Origin: Saonia flava
Lineage (GTDB): Bacteria > Bacteroidota > Bacteroidia > Flavobacteriales > Flavobacteriaceae
NCBI RefSeq assembly: GCF_011927795.1
Contig: NZ_JAATJJ010000001.1
Span: 1,737,062 to 1,801,061 of the forward strand
Direction of reading: 5' to 3'
Length of the DNA: 64,000 nucleotides
The position numbers and the translations under genes are program-made. The notes beneath the pieces were generated by a model. It ran no database searches, was not told the DNA's origin, and saw only the letters and a list, made by a program, of their open reading frames with translations. Below are positions 24,669 to 33,858 of the stretch, in pieces (the first letter of the stretch is position 1; every line of letters starts with the position of its first letter).

Positions 24669-27437
24669 TTATTGTATTAATCCATAAATTTCCATTTCTC
24701 GCATGGTCCACGGAATTTCATCCTCGCCCTCTATATTTTTAGAAAGCTCTATTCTTAAAAATTTAGCAGATGTAGGCTCAAAAGAAAGTTTCATATCACT
24801 TTCTTCTCCAACACCTTCATAAACCGTACTCCAGGAAGTTCCATTTTGAGAAACCTGAATTTCAAATGCACGTGGAAATGTGTCCAATGGTGGTAATCTT
24901 CTCCCTCTCCATACATTTGGGCAAATAAAATGTAGTTCCGTTACTTTGGTTTCTTCTGGAAATTCAACTTGAAAATACATGCCATTTTTCTGCTTTTCAC
25001 CTGTTGTCCATCCTTCTAAATTAAAGGCACTCAATGTAGAGGCTTTCCCCCCAATACGGTTTGGTGCTTTATGACTAGAAGTCACTTTCCAATTACTTGT
25101 TGGCTCTAACAATTGAGGTACAGATGCCATTAAATCACTGTAAGTATAAGGTACAGTTTGTTCAGCAGTGGCCGCTCTAACTCTTGCTACATCTTCTGCG
25201 GTAACCATTGGAGCTTCATTGGTCAGATTTATTCTAATATAAGATACAATGGCAGCAATCCAATCATCGGACTGTTCTATGTTACCTACCATAATACCGC
25301 CAGCGTATGTTTTCCCGTCCATGGGTCCTGTCATACCACGCAATACCGTTTTAATAGAATAATCCGGGTGTCCTTGTACACGCAAAGAACCTGCCAATGG
25401 TGGCGCCATCAACCCATCTCCCACAGCTATTCCTGTACCATTATTGCCATGGCATGTTACGCATAGTTCATTAAAAATAGTTGCTCCTTCTTCTAAAATT
25501 TCCTTATCAGCATCCGTGATTTCTGGACCTGCATTGATAAAAAAGCTATTTATTACTGGTGGTTCCAAAAGTTTCTCGCCTACAAATTGCACTCCTTTTG
25601 CCTTATTGTTTTTCATGGCTTTTTCAATGTTCTGCTTAAGGGAGGGCATTTTTAACAAATTGGCGGACATCATTGCCTGTATAACCACATCAACATTTTC
25701 ATCTTCAAACAGCTTATAAAAATCCTCGGTCAAACTTTTATCGCCTTTCTTGTAAACGGATTCCCCTACTCGTAAAGCTTGTATTCTAATTTTTGGGTTG
25801 GAATCGGCCAATAAACTTTTTACCAAGTTTCCAGAAATGGCTCCTAACCCTTCTAAAGACCATAGTGCATGGGTACGCTCCAAAGGATTTTTGCTATTCT
25901 TTGCCAATGCTTCCAACTTGGGTACTACGGACAAATCTTTGGACATTACAATTAGTTGTTGTGCCTTATCTCTCCACCATCCATTGGGATGTCCCAAATG
26001 CTCCACCAGTTCTGCAGGAGTTTCCTCAAACATTCTAGGCTGTGTTTTGTCACGCTCCATATCATTATGAGTGATTCTCCACACACGACCTAAACGTATG
26101 ACCTTATCCAATTGGTACTGCTCAATCTTTGCCCTTAAATAGGAACCTTTTTGCGCCCATTGACCTTCTTGTATAATTCCATGGTACATGTCCACGATAT
26201 ACATACTTCCATCTGGTGCGGTCGCCATATCCACAGGTCTAAAAAGTGGATCGGTAGATTTTAAAAATTCTGATTTTTGGTCTTGGTATACATTATGAAG
26301 TTGCGTTAAACCCTCCCTAACCACAGGATTTATTTGCCTTACAATTCTTGCTACAGGTTCTCCATAAAAATATTGGCCATACACCTCTTTAGGCAACCTA
26401 TCTCCCCTATATACATCGTTACCCGAAGAACCGGTAACCCTGTTTAAACTTCCATCCGGACGTCTAATAGCAGCCATTCCTCCTTGCATATCTTCAATCT
26501 TAACGGGAGCGCCCCAAGGCACTTCAAATCCTTCTGCAAATTGATCTTCATAATCAAATGTACCATACACAATAGGAAATTGAAAATAAGAAGGCAGACC
26601 ACTAGATCCACCTTGAAACCATAATTTTCCATCATCGTCATGGGTAACGCCCCACTGTGCTCTATTAAATCCTGTTTTTTCCCTTATGACACCGTCTGGT
26701 GTTTCTTTCACCCTAAAAGCGTTCATAGTACTGTACAACCAATTATCCATTCCCCAATACATAAATGACTGTTGGTGCTCTACATTCCCGGAACGTCCAT
26801 ATTTATTGGTGAAAAACTCTTTTTTATCTGCTTTTCCATCTCCGTCCGTATCTGTGTATTTATACACATCGTCCGCATCGGATTCCATTGCCAACACACA
26901 ATCTTTTCCATATGGCAATACAAAACGTGGAAAAATTAAATTGTCAACAAAAGTGGTTCCTGTCTCATACACCCCATCATTGTCCTTATCTTCCCAACGT
27001 GATATTCTGCTTATGGGTTCCAAGGTATTATCAGAGTCTGCCGTAAGCATGTAACTTCTTAATTCCAAAACGTACATTCTACCATTTCCGTCAAAAGAGA
27101 TAGCCCCTGGTTGCTCTATCTGTGGTTCTGAAAGAACTGGTTCTATCCCATATCCCTCTGGTAAAATAAAAAGTTTCTGCTGTTCTTCTGGGTATAAAGG
27201 AAGTACAGGTTCCTTGGGCTCCAAGTCAATTCCTTTCCAGTATCTATTCTCTGGATCAGCATTCTCTGGCAGTTCTATTACCGGAAGCACAGAATCCATA
27301 GATGCAATTACGGTTTCAACTGGTGTTGGCCCTTTTTCTTTGGGAGCACAATTCTGAAAAAAAGGTATTAATAATAAAAGAAAAATGGGATAAAGCCTTG
27401 TATTGCAACAAGGGCGGTATTTGGCTTTCTTGGTCAT
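24669..27437 (-). CDS. Large lipoprotein: sugar-dehydrogenase-like propeller, HEAT-like region, cytochrome c and discoidin domains
   Basis: 922 residues. Lipoprotein signal with FFQNC near residue 30. Domains in order: a glucose/sorbosone dehydrogenase-like propeller of the membrane-bound dehydrogenase type (about 85-460; LPEGYGIEPVLSEP, FDGNGRMYVLELRSY, PDGSMYIVDMYHGIIQEG), a HEAT-like helical region (about 480-620), a class I cytochrome c domain with one haem site CVTCHG near residue 660, and a C-terminal F5/8-type discoidin-like sheet (about 785-922; SHKAPNRIGGKAS, MYFQVEFPEETKVTELHF, FLRIELSKN). It looks like an outer-membrane or periplasmic redox enzyme that binds a carbohydrate and passes electrons to haem. 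It leads an operon with the TIM-barrel gene and is divergent from a sulfatase. Confidence 0.85.
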   Translation of the reverse strand: MTKKAKYRPCCNTRLYPIFLLLLIPFFQNCAPKEKGPTPVETVIASMDSVLPVIELPENADPENRYWKGIDLEPKEPVLPLYPEEQQKLFILPEGYGIEPVLSEPQIEQPGAISFDGNGRMYVLELRSYMLTADSDNTLEPISRISRWEDKDNDGVYETGTTFVDNLIFPRFVLPYGKDCVLAMESDADDVYKYTDTDGDGKADKKEFFTNKYGRSGNVEHQQSFMYWGMDNWLYSTMNAFRVKETPDGVIREKTGFNRAQWGVTHDDDGKLWFQGGSSGLPSYFQFPIVYGTFDYEDQFAEGFEVPWGAPVKIEDMQGGMAAIRRPDGSLNRVTGSSGNDVYRGDRLPKEVYGQYFYGEPVARIVRQINPVVREGLTQLHNVYQDQKSEFLKSTDPLFRPVDMATAPDGSMYIVDMYHGIIQEGQWAQKGSYLRAKIEQYQLDKVIRLGRVWRITHNDMERDKTQPRMFEETPAELVEHLGHPNGWWRDKAQQLIVMSKDLSVVPKLEALAKNSKNPLERTHALWSLEGLGAISGNLVKSLLADSNPKIRIQALRVGESVYKKGDKSLTEDFYKLFEDENVDVVIQAMMSANLLKMPSLKQNIEKAMKNNKAKGVQFVGEKLLEPPVINSFFINAGPEITDADKEILEEGATIFNELCVTCHGNNGTGIAVGDGLMAPPLAGSLRVQGHPDYSIKTVLRGMTGPMDGKTYAGGIMVGNIEQSDDWIAAIVSYIRINLTNEAPMVTAEDVARVRAATAEQTVPYTYSDLMASVPQLLEPTSNWKVTSSHKAPNRIGGKASTLSAFNLEGWTTGEKQKNGMYFQVEFPEETKVTELHFICPNVWRGRRLPPLDTFPRAFEIQVSQNGTSWSTVYEGVGEESDMKLSFEPTSAKFLRIELSKNIEGEDEIPWTMREMEIYGLIQ

Positions 27438-27539
27438 TTGGTGGGTATATTTAGAGTATCTATAATATTAGACCATATTAAATTACATTTATTGATATCT
27501 ACCTACAAATTTTTAACAGAACCTTAAACATATTAGTGG

Positions 27540-27554
27540 ATATTTGCCAAATAT
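27540..27554. promoter_or_regulatory. Perfect palindrome in the divergent dehydrogenase/sulfatase control region
   Basis: ATATTTG-C-CAAATAT, 7-bp arms around one base. Placed midway between divergent start codons at 27437 and 27632, and the arm GATATTTG is one base off the -7 consensus. An operator for a shared regulator is possible. Confidence 0.35.
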
Positions 27555-27631
27555 TAAACAGTCATTAGTTTTAAGTATCTTTTGAAAAATATAAATAGAA
27601 CTTACAAGCCAATAATTAGATTAAAAAAACC

Positions 27632-29056
27632 ATGAACAAGTATTTCATTCTACTATGCGGAGTAATTCTTCTAATTTCTTGTGAAAAAAAAGAAAAAGAA
27701 GTACAAGGACTTTCCCCTAATATTGTACTTATTTTTACGGATGATCAAGGATATCAAGATGTAGGTATATTTGGTTCTCCCAATATAAAAACCCCGCACT
27801 TGGACCAAATGGCCAGGGAAGGTGTTACATTGACAAGTTTCTATGCTGCCCAAGCTGTGTGCTCCGCTTCAAGAGCAGGCATTCTAACTGGCTGTTATCC
27901 CAATAGAATAGGAATCCACAACGCTCTTATGCCAAACGCCAAAGTTGGTCTCAATTTGTCCGAAACTACAATAGCCGAAATGCTAAAAGAAAAAGGATAT
28001 AAAACGGGAATTTTTGGAAAGTGGCACCTTGGCGACCATCCCAAATTTATGCCCAACAACCAAGGGTTTGATGAATATTTTGGCATCCCCTATTCCAACG
28101 ATATGTGGCCCTTGCATCCACAACAAGGACCTGTTTATAATTTTGGCCCTTTGCCTTTGTATGAAAATGAAACTGTATTGGATACCCTTACGGACCAATC
28201 CCAATTAACAACCCAAATTACAGAGCGAAGTGTGGACTTCATAAACAGAAACAAGGACAATCCCTTCTTTTTGTATGTCCCCCATCCTCAGCCCCATGTA
28301 CCCTTGTACGTTTCAGATAAATTCAAAGGCAAATCTGAAAGGGGGCTGTATGGAGATGTTATCATGGAAATTGATTGGTCCGTCGGACAAATTATGGATG
28401 CTCTCAAAAAGAACGGTCTGGAAGAAAACACACTTGTTATTTTTACATCTGATAATGGTCCTTGGTTGGCTTATGGGGACCACTCTGGGATTGCTTTGCC
28501 TTTTCGAGAAGGTAAGGGAACCGCCTGGGAAGGAGGCCAACGGGAGCCTTTCATCATAAAATATCCCAAAAAACTGGGAGCAGGAAAAACACTGGACACC
28601 CCCATAATGGCCATCGATATTTTACCCACCTTAGCCGAAGTCACAAACACAAAATTACCAGAAAAAACCATTGATGGAAAAAGTGTTTGGAAGGTATTGA
28701 ATGGAGGGGGAGAAAAAAGCCCACAAGAAGCCTATTTTTTCTATTATAGGGTAAATGAACTCTTTGGGGTACGGTACGGAAAATGGAAACTCTATTTTCC
28801 ACATAGATATAGAACCATGAACGGACAAGAACCTGGAAAAAATGGATTTCCGGGAAATTATACAATGCTTGAACTAGAAGAAATTGAACTGTATAATCTG
28901 GAAAATGACAAAAGCGAGACCAAAAATGTAGCTAGTAAAAATCCTGAAATTGTAAAAAAAATAAAACAACTGGCAGACAAAATGAGGGGAAAACTAGGAG
29001 ATTCTCTAACGGATGCAATAGGTTCGGAAAACAGACCCGCTGGAACAATAGAATGA
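27632..29056 (+). CDS. Sulfatase (formylglycine-dependent), lipoprotein
   Basis: 474 residues. Lipobox LLISC with Cys17 followed by EKKEKE, so probably surface-exposed or periplasmic. The sulfatase signature CSASRAGILTG begins at Cys77, the residue converted to formylglycine by an anaerobic or FGE-type maturase encoded elsewhere. Metal ligands are visible in FTDDQG near the start and FTSDNGPW later; GKWHLGDHP is the second signature. It hydrolyses sulfate esters, in this setting most likely on algal polysaccharide. Its stop overlaps the next start by 4 bases (ATGA), so it is translationally coupled to a housekeeping methyltransferase, which suggests a recent insertion upstream of that gene. 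Confidence 0.93.
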   Translation: MNKYFILLCGVILLISCEKKEKEVQGLSPNIVLIFTDDQGYQDVGIFGSPNIKTPHLDQMAREGVTLTSFYAAQAVCSASRAGILTGCYPNRIGIHNALMPNAKVGLNLSETTIAEMLKEKGYKTGIFGKWHLGDHPKFMPNNQGFDEYFGIPYSNDMWPLHPQQGPVYNFGPLPLYENETVLDTLTDQSQLTTQITERSVDFINRNKDNPFFLYVPHPQPHVPLYVSDKFKGKSERGLYGDVIMEIDWSVGQIMDALKKNGLEENTLVIFTSDNGPWLAYGDHSGIALPFREGKGTAWEGGQREPFIIKYPKKLGAGKTLDTPIMAIDILPTLAEVTNTKLPEKTIDGKSVWKVLNGGGEKSPQEAYFFYYRVNELFGVRYGKWKLYFPHRYRTMNGQEPGKNGFPGNYTMLELEEIELYNLENDKSETKNVASKNPEIVKKIKQLADKMRGKLGDSLTDAIGSENRPAGTIE

Positions 29057-29766
29057 GCAAACCTTTCAAATTCAAACAATTTACCGTGCACCAAGATAGA
29101 TGTGCCATGAAAATAGGCACCGATGGTGTGTTATTGGGAGCTTGGGTATCCTTGGAGCACGACCCTTTCTCCATTTTGGATATTGGGGCCGGCACAGGTG
29201 TCATTGCCCTTATGCTGGCACAAAGAAGCCGGGCCGAAACCATTGAGGGAATAGAAATAGATGCTGATGCCTATGAGCAATGCGCCACTAATTTTGAAGA
29301 ATCTCCTTGGGCAGATATACTTTTTTGCTACCACGCAGGTTTGGATGAACTTGTGGACGATATCGATGAAAAATATGACCTCATTGTGTCCAACCCTCCC
29401 TTCTATTCCGAAGAAATGTCTAGTGGAAATAACGCTAGAGATATAGCCAGACAAACGATATCCCTACCTTTTGGTGAATTACTGGAAGGCGTTTCCTTAT
29501 TACTGTCCAAAAAGGGAGTTTTTTCTACTATTATCCCATACAAAGAAGAAGATTCATTTGTTGATCTTGCCAAAGACTTTGGACTCTTTCCACAAAGGAT
29601 ATGTCGGGTAAAGGGAACTCCGACCACAGAAATAAAAAGAAGCTTGTTGGAATTTGGTTTTTTAAACAAAGAACCTACTATAAATGAATTAATTATAGAA
29701 ATAGAACGCCATCAATACACCGATGTCTATAAAAAACTTACCAAGGATTTTTATTTAAAAATGTAA
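29053..29766 (+). CDS. trmN6: tRNA1(Val) (adenine(37)-N6)-methyltransferase
   Basis: 237 residues. S-adenosylmethionine motif ILDIGAGTGVIALMLAQRS and the N6-adenine motif IVSNPPF near residue 113 are intact, and the N-terminal FKFKQFTVHQDRCAMKIGTDGVLLGAW is typical of the YfiC/TrmN6 group. It methylates A37 next to the anticodon in tRNA1(Val). It overlaps the sulfatase by 4 bases. Confidence 0.93.
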   Translation: MSKPFKFKQFTVHQDRCAMKIGTDGVLLGAWVSLEHDPFSILDIGAGTGVIALMLAQRSRAETIEGIEIDADAYEQCATNFEESPWADILFCYHAGLDELVDDIDEKYDLIVSNPPFYSEEMSSGNNARDIARQTISLPFGELLEGVSLLLSKKGVFSTIIPYKEEDSFVDLAKDFGLFPQRICRVKGTPTTEIKRSLLEFGFLNKEPTINELIIEIERHQYTDVYKKLTKDFYLKM

Positions 29767-29775
29767 CTTTAGGTC

Positions 29776-29808
29776 TTTGTATTGTTATATTTTGTTTATT
29801 TATCTTTG
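29776..29808 (+). promoter_or_regulatory. Promoter of the glutaryl-CoA dehydrogenase-like gene
   Basis: TTTG (29776-29779), 21 bases, TATCTTTG (29801-29808), then the ATG at 29823. Both boxes match the Bacteroidota consensus with spacing slightly longer than 19. The implied 5' leader is only about 8 bases. Confidence 0.55.
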
Positions 29809-29822
29809 ATAAAAAACACCGC

Positions 29823-31001
29823 ATGAAGCCAGATATTTTTGAAGCTCCCGACTATTATCATTTGGATGATTTACTTTCAGAGGAACATAAATTGGTTAGG
29901 GATGCCGCTCGCCAATGGGTTAAAAGAGACATTTCTCCCATCATTGAGGAATATGCCCAAAAAGCGGAATTTCCCAAACAAATTATTAAAGGTCTGGCAG
30001 AAATTGGGGCTTTTGGCCCCTATATCCCAACTAAGTATGGCGGAGCAGGGTTGGATTATATTAGTTACGGACTCATCATGCAAGAGATTGAGCGTGGAGA
30101 TAGTGGTGTCCGCTCCACAGCCTCTGTACAATCTTCTTTGGTTATGTATCCCATTTTTGCATACGGTTCGGAAGAACAGCGAAAAAAATACCTGCCTAAA
30201 TTAGCCTCAGGTGAATTTATGGGTTGTTTTGGTTTAACAGAGCCCAACCATGGTTCCAATCCAAGTGGTATGGAAACCAAATTTAAAGATATGGGCGACC
30301 ATTATCTCTTAAATGGTGCCAAACTATGGATTTCCAACTCTCCTTTTGCCGATGTGGCCGTTGTATGGGCCAAAAATGAAGAGGGAAGAATTCACGGTCT
30401 TATTATAGAACGTGGCATGGAAGGTTTTTCCACTCCAGAGACCCATAACAAATGGTCCTTACGTGCCTCTGCAACAGGGGAGCTTATTTTTGACAATGTC
30501 AAAGTGCCCAAGGAAAATCTTTTACCCAATAAAAATGGCCTAGGGGCTCCATTGGGCTGTTTAGACTCAGCACGCTATGGTATCTCTTGGGGCGCTATTG
30601 GTGCCGCAATGGATTGTTATGATACCGCATTAAGATATGCCAAAGAAAGGATTCAATTTGGAAAACCTATTGCCGCCACCCAATTACAGCAAAAAAAATT
30701 AGCTGAAATGATTACCGAAATTACTAAAGCGCAGTTATTAACTTTTAGACTGGGGCAATTAAAAAATGAGGGAAGAGCAACCACAGCACAGATTTCCATG
30801 GCAAAGCGAAATAATGTGGACATGGCATTGAACATTGCCCGTGAAGCCAGGCAAGTTTTGGGCGCTATGGGCATAACTGGAGAATATAGCATTATGCGCC
30901 ATATGATGAACCTGGAAAGTGTTATTACCTATGAAGGCACCCACGATATCCATTTATTAATTACAGGAGCTGATATAACAGGGCATTCGGCTTTTAAATA
31001 A
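29823..31001 (+). CDS. Acyl-CoA dehydrogenase, glutaryl-CoA dehydrogenase type
   Basis: 392 residues, a full acyl-CoA dehydrogenase fold: N-terminal helical domain (SEEHKLVRDAARQWVK), FAD-binding beta domain (GCFGLTEPNHGSNPSGMETK, KLWISNSPFADVAVVWA), C-terminal helices with RIQFGKPIAATQLQQKKLAEM and GAMGITGEYSIMRHM. The end reads ESVITYEGTHDIHLLITGADITG, the sequence context of the catalytic Glu of glutaryl-CoA dehydrogenase. That enzyme oxidises and decarboxylates glutaryl-CoA to crotonyl-CoA in lysine and tryptophan breakdown. It is monocistronic, convergent with the next gene 1 base away. Assignment to GCDH rather than another acyl-CoA dehydrogenase is likely but by motif only. Confidence 0.88.
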   Translation: MKPDIFEAPDYYHLDDLLSEEHKLVRDAARQWVKRDISPIIEEYAQKAEFPKQIIKGLAEIGAFGPYIPTKYGGAGLDYISYGLIMQEIERGDSGVRSTASVQSSLVMYPIFAYGSEEQRKKYLPKLASGEFMGCFGLTEPNHGSNPSGMETKFKDMGDHYLLNGAKLWISNSPFADVAVVWAKNEEGRIHGLIIERGMEGFSTPETHNKWSLRASATGELIFDNVKVPKENLLPNKNGLGAPLGCLDSARYGISWGAIGAAMDCYDTALRYAKERIQFGKPIAATQLQQKKLAEMITEITKAQLLTFRLGQLKNEGRATTAQISMAKRNNVDMALNIAREARQVLGAMGITGEYSIMRHMMNLESVITYEGTHDIHLLITGADITGHSAFK

Positions 31002-31002
31002 A

Positions 31003-33054
31003 TTAAGATGCCACAACACAAACAAAATGGTTTATTAAATTTTCTTTTAACTTATCAAAAGAAATAGGTTTTGTGATATAATCATTCATTCCTGCTTCCT
31101 TTGCTTCTTCAATTGCCTCTTTAGTTACATCTGCCGAAAGTCCAATAATGCGTATTTGTTGATTGGTTTTTCTAATTTCTTTTGTGGCTTCAAAACCATC
31201 CATAATTGGCATATGAACATCCATAAAAACAAAATCGTAATAATTCTTGCTTATGAATTCTACAGCTTCTATACCATTTGTTGCAGAATCCGAACAAATA
31301 CCCAGTTTTTCCAAAGCCTTTTTTAGTACCAACACATTCACTTTATTGTCATCCACAATTAAGACTTTACTATCCCTTAAATAAGGTATTTTATCATTCA
31401 ACAAATTGGCTTTTCCTTTATTTCCTGATAAAGGAAATTCTAGCGAAATATTGAATTCTGTGCCTACATTCTCCTCGCTATTTACTTTAATATCCCCTCC
31501 AAAAAGCTCCACTAGTTTATACGTTATATACAAACCAAGACCACTGCCTTCATGTTTCTTTGTCTTTCCTGTATCTACTTGGGTAAAACGATTAAAGACT
31601 GTTTTTAATTTATCCTTTGGAATCCCTATCCCAGTATCTTTAATTGAAACAAGGAGAGATAGACTTCCATTACTAATTTTTTCTTCATACGAAACTTTAA
31701 TCCCTCCTCTTTCGGTAAATTTTAACGAATTTCTTAAAAGATTTGTTATTATTTGGCCATATTTCCCCATATCACCTTCCACCTCCAAGCTGCTCTTGGT
31801 CACTGTATCCAATTGAATTTTAAGTCCCTTTTCCTCAATACTTGGAGTATAGACACTAATGATATTTCTCAATTCATCCAATGGCGAAAAATTATCCTTT
31901 TTAAAAGTTGTTTTACCAGATTCTATTTTATCTATCTCCAAGATATCATCAACCAATAAAAGCAGTTTTTTTGATGAAATGTCCATTAAGGATAAATACT
32001 GCTTTAATGAAGTTGGCATATTGGATAACTTTAAAACCTCTATAAAACCAGAAATAGCATTTAAAGGAGTTCTTATTTCGTGGCTCATATTGGATATAAA
32101 CTCTGTTTTTGCCTTTGAAGATTTTTCAGCTTTTAACCTTTCCTTCTTTAAGGACTCATTGAAAACTTTAAGTTTAACTATTGAATGATTTAGTAGTATG
32201 TTTTTCTTTCTTGAGGATTGATAAAAGTAGACAAGTGAACTTGAAAGTAATGACAGTAGTACTCCAAAAATGAAAAAAATATATATACTCTTTTTTCTTT
32301 CTATAAGTAGATTTGGGTTAGCAGGCATTAAGGAGAAAGTCCATTTTTGCTCATCGAGAACATCAACCTCGAAGGTTGTAGAAAAAATGAAGTCATCCCC
32401 AATTCTATTCGCACTAGGATTGTTTTTGGAATAAAAAACTGTTCCATTCTCATCTTTAACTTCAATAGCATACATATCCAAACTAGATGCCAGTTCATTA
32501 AACGGATTGGTAAAATCCATTCCCGCGGTGACCGACCCTTGAAAATTTCCTTCAAAGAAAACAGGCACATCCACTAGAAAAGCATTCCCCCCTTGGTAAA
32601 GCGTTAACCATGAGGAAACATTGGTTGATGAATCCTTTACATGCCCAGCCCATTCTTTCATTCCCGGGTGCTTGGACACATTTAAATCTATTACAGCTTC
32701 ATTTCCTTCCAAAGGAGTCGTCTTTCTAATAACCATTAAACTATCTACCCACTCCACAAACTTAAAAGATGGGTTTTGCTCCAAAATAAGACCAGCATCT
32801 TTCTCCCAATATTGAAAATATGACCCATTCGTCATTTCAATTCGTTGTTTTAGATTTTCCAATGATTTAATATTATTCTTAACCGATAAGAAAAATTCTT
32901 GGGCCCTTAGGTTCCCAGTGGTCTGTATTTCATTGATAAGTGACAATTTTTGTGACTCCAATGATTTGTTCCATAAAATGAACACCATAGTGATAAAAAC
33001 CACAAAAACTGTAATAGGAAGTATTAGTTCTTTTTTTGAAAATTTTATCGACAT
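31003..33054 (-). CDS. Hybrid sensor histidine kinase with C-terminal receiver
   Basis: 683 residues. Two membrane segments (about 12-29 and 260-280) bracket a periplasmic sensor of about 225 residues that resembles a CHASE-type domain (WLTLYQGGNAFLVDVPVFFEG). The kinase core follows: HisKA with phospho-acceptor His in NMSHEIRTPLNAISGF near residue 324, ATP-binding domain with NLLRNSLKFTERGG, DTGIGIP and GSGLGLYITYKLVE, then a receiver with VDDNK and acceptor Asp in FMDVHMPIMDG near 610. No DNA-binding output or separate regulator lies beside it, so the phosphate must go to an unlinked partner. It is upstream-divergent from the crp-like gene, which may or may not be related. Confidence 0.92.
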   Translation of the reverse strand: MSIKFSKKELILPITVFVVFITMVFILWNKSLESQKLSLINEIQTTGNLRAQEFFLSVKNNIKSLENLKQRIEMTNGSYFQYWEKDAGLILEQNPSFKFVEWVDSLMVIRKTTPLEGNEAVIDLNVSKHPGMKEWAGHVKDSSTNVSSWLTLYQGGNAFLVDVPVFFEGNFQGSVTAGMDFTNPFNELASSLDMYAIEVKDENGTVFYSKNNPSANRIGDDFIFSTTFEVDVLDEQKWTFSLMPANPNLLIERKKSIYIFFIFGVLLSLLSSSLVYFYQSSRKKNILLNHSIVKLKVFNESLKKERLKAEKSSKAKTEFISNMSHEIRTPLNAISGFIEVLKLSNMPTSLKQYLSLMDISSKKLLLLVDDILEIDKIESGKTTFKKDNFSPLDELRNIISVYTPSIEEKGLKIQLDTVTKSSLEVEGDMGKYGQIITNLLRNSLKFTERGGIKVSYEEKISNGSLSLLVSIKDTGIGIPKDKLKTVFNRFTQVDTGKTKKHEGSGLGLYITYKLVELFGGDIKVNSEENVGTEFNISLEFPLSGNKGKANLLNDKIPYLRDSKVLIVDDNKVNVLVLKKALEKLGICSDSATNGIEAVEFISKNYYDFVFMDVHMPIMDGFEATKEIRKTNQQIRIIGLSADVTKEAIEEAKEAGMNDYITKPISFDKLKENLINHFVCVVAS

Positions 33055-33221
33055 GTATAATTTCTAAATAAAGGATACACTATTTTCATACAGCAAACTC
33101 AAAACAGAACTATTTGTAGGAAAATACAACATTTATTATAAGTATTAACAACTTTTGTTAAAAAATATTGTAATAGTGCCATTTTTATTTAGAAATAGTA
33201 TTTTGAAGAATTAATTTTTAG

Positions 33222-33806
33222 ATGACTGAGAATATTCTAAAAAAGTTAAATGAAATTCACCCTATTACATCAGAAGGCCGGGCTGTTTTTTTACCCTTGC
33301 TTGAGAGTGTTACCATAGAGCAAAAAGAGTTTTTAATAAGACAGGGTGAAAAAGCACAATATGTTTATATCTTATTGGATGGGGCGGTACGTGTTTTTTA
33401 CAATAAAGATGGGAATGAATACAATAAAACATTCTTTGTTTCCAATACATTTCCAACACCCATTACAGCCCTACTAAGCAATACTAACTGTGAATTGTCC
33501 TTCGAAGCGCTATTACCCTGTAAGCTGGTGCGATTTTCATATAAAAAATTTAGGTCTCTTTTTGAAGAGCACCGTTGTTTTGAATCATTAATGCTTCGAA
33601 TCATGGAAAACTTATGGATTAAAAAGGAAAGACATGATATTAGAATGGTAACAAATGATGCAACCACCAATTATAAAATTTTCAAGGAGGAATTCCCAGG
33701 CCTAGAAAATCAAATTCCACAATACCACATTGCCTCTTATTTGGGAATAACACCTGTACAACTCAGCCGAATCCGAGCACAATTAATAAAATCACGGCCA
33801 AATTAA
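33222..33806 (+). CDS. Crp/Fnr-family transcriptional regulator
   Basis: 194 residues. N-terminal cyclic-nucleotide-binding-like beta roll (IRQGEKAQYVYILLDGAVRVFY) and C-terminal helix-turn-helix (IASYLGITPVQLSRIRAQL). No cysteine cluster for an iron-sulfur centre and the usual cAMP-contact residues are not obvious, so the ligand is unknown. This short form is very common in flavobacteria. A short-chain dehydrogenase starts 52 bases downstream on the same strand and may be co-transcribed. Confidence 0.88.
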   Translation: MTENILKKLNEIHPITSEGRAVFLPLLESVTIEQKEFLIRQGEKAQYVYILLDGAVRVFYNKDGNEYNKTFFVSNTFPTPITALLSNTNCELSFEALLPCKLVRFSYKKFRSLFEEHRCFESLMLRIMENLWIKKERHDIRMVTNDATTNYKIFKEEFPGLENQIPQYHIASYLGITPVQLSRIRAQLIKSRPN

Positions 33807-33858
33807 TTTATTAACCTATGTTAATGTACAGTTCTATGGCAATGGGCAATTTTACCCC

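Noticed and set aside
33171-33221. Promoter -7 box before the Crp/Fnr gene (GTATTTTG)
   Set aside because: Shifted by one base from TAnnTTTG and without a -33 element; too weak to list.
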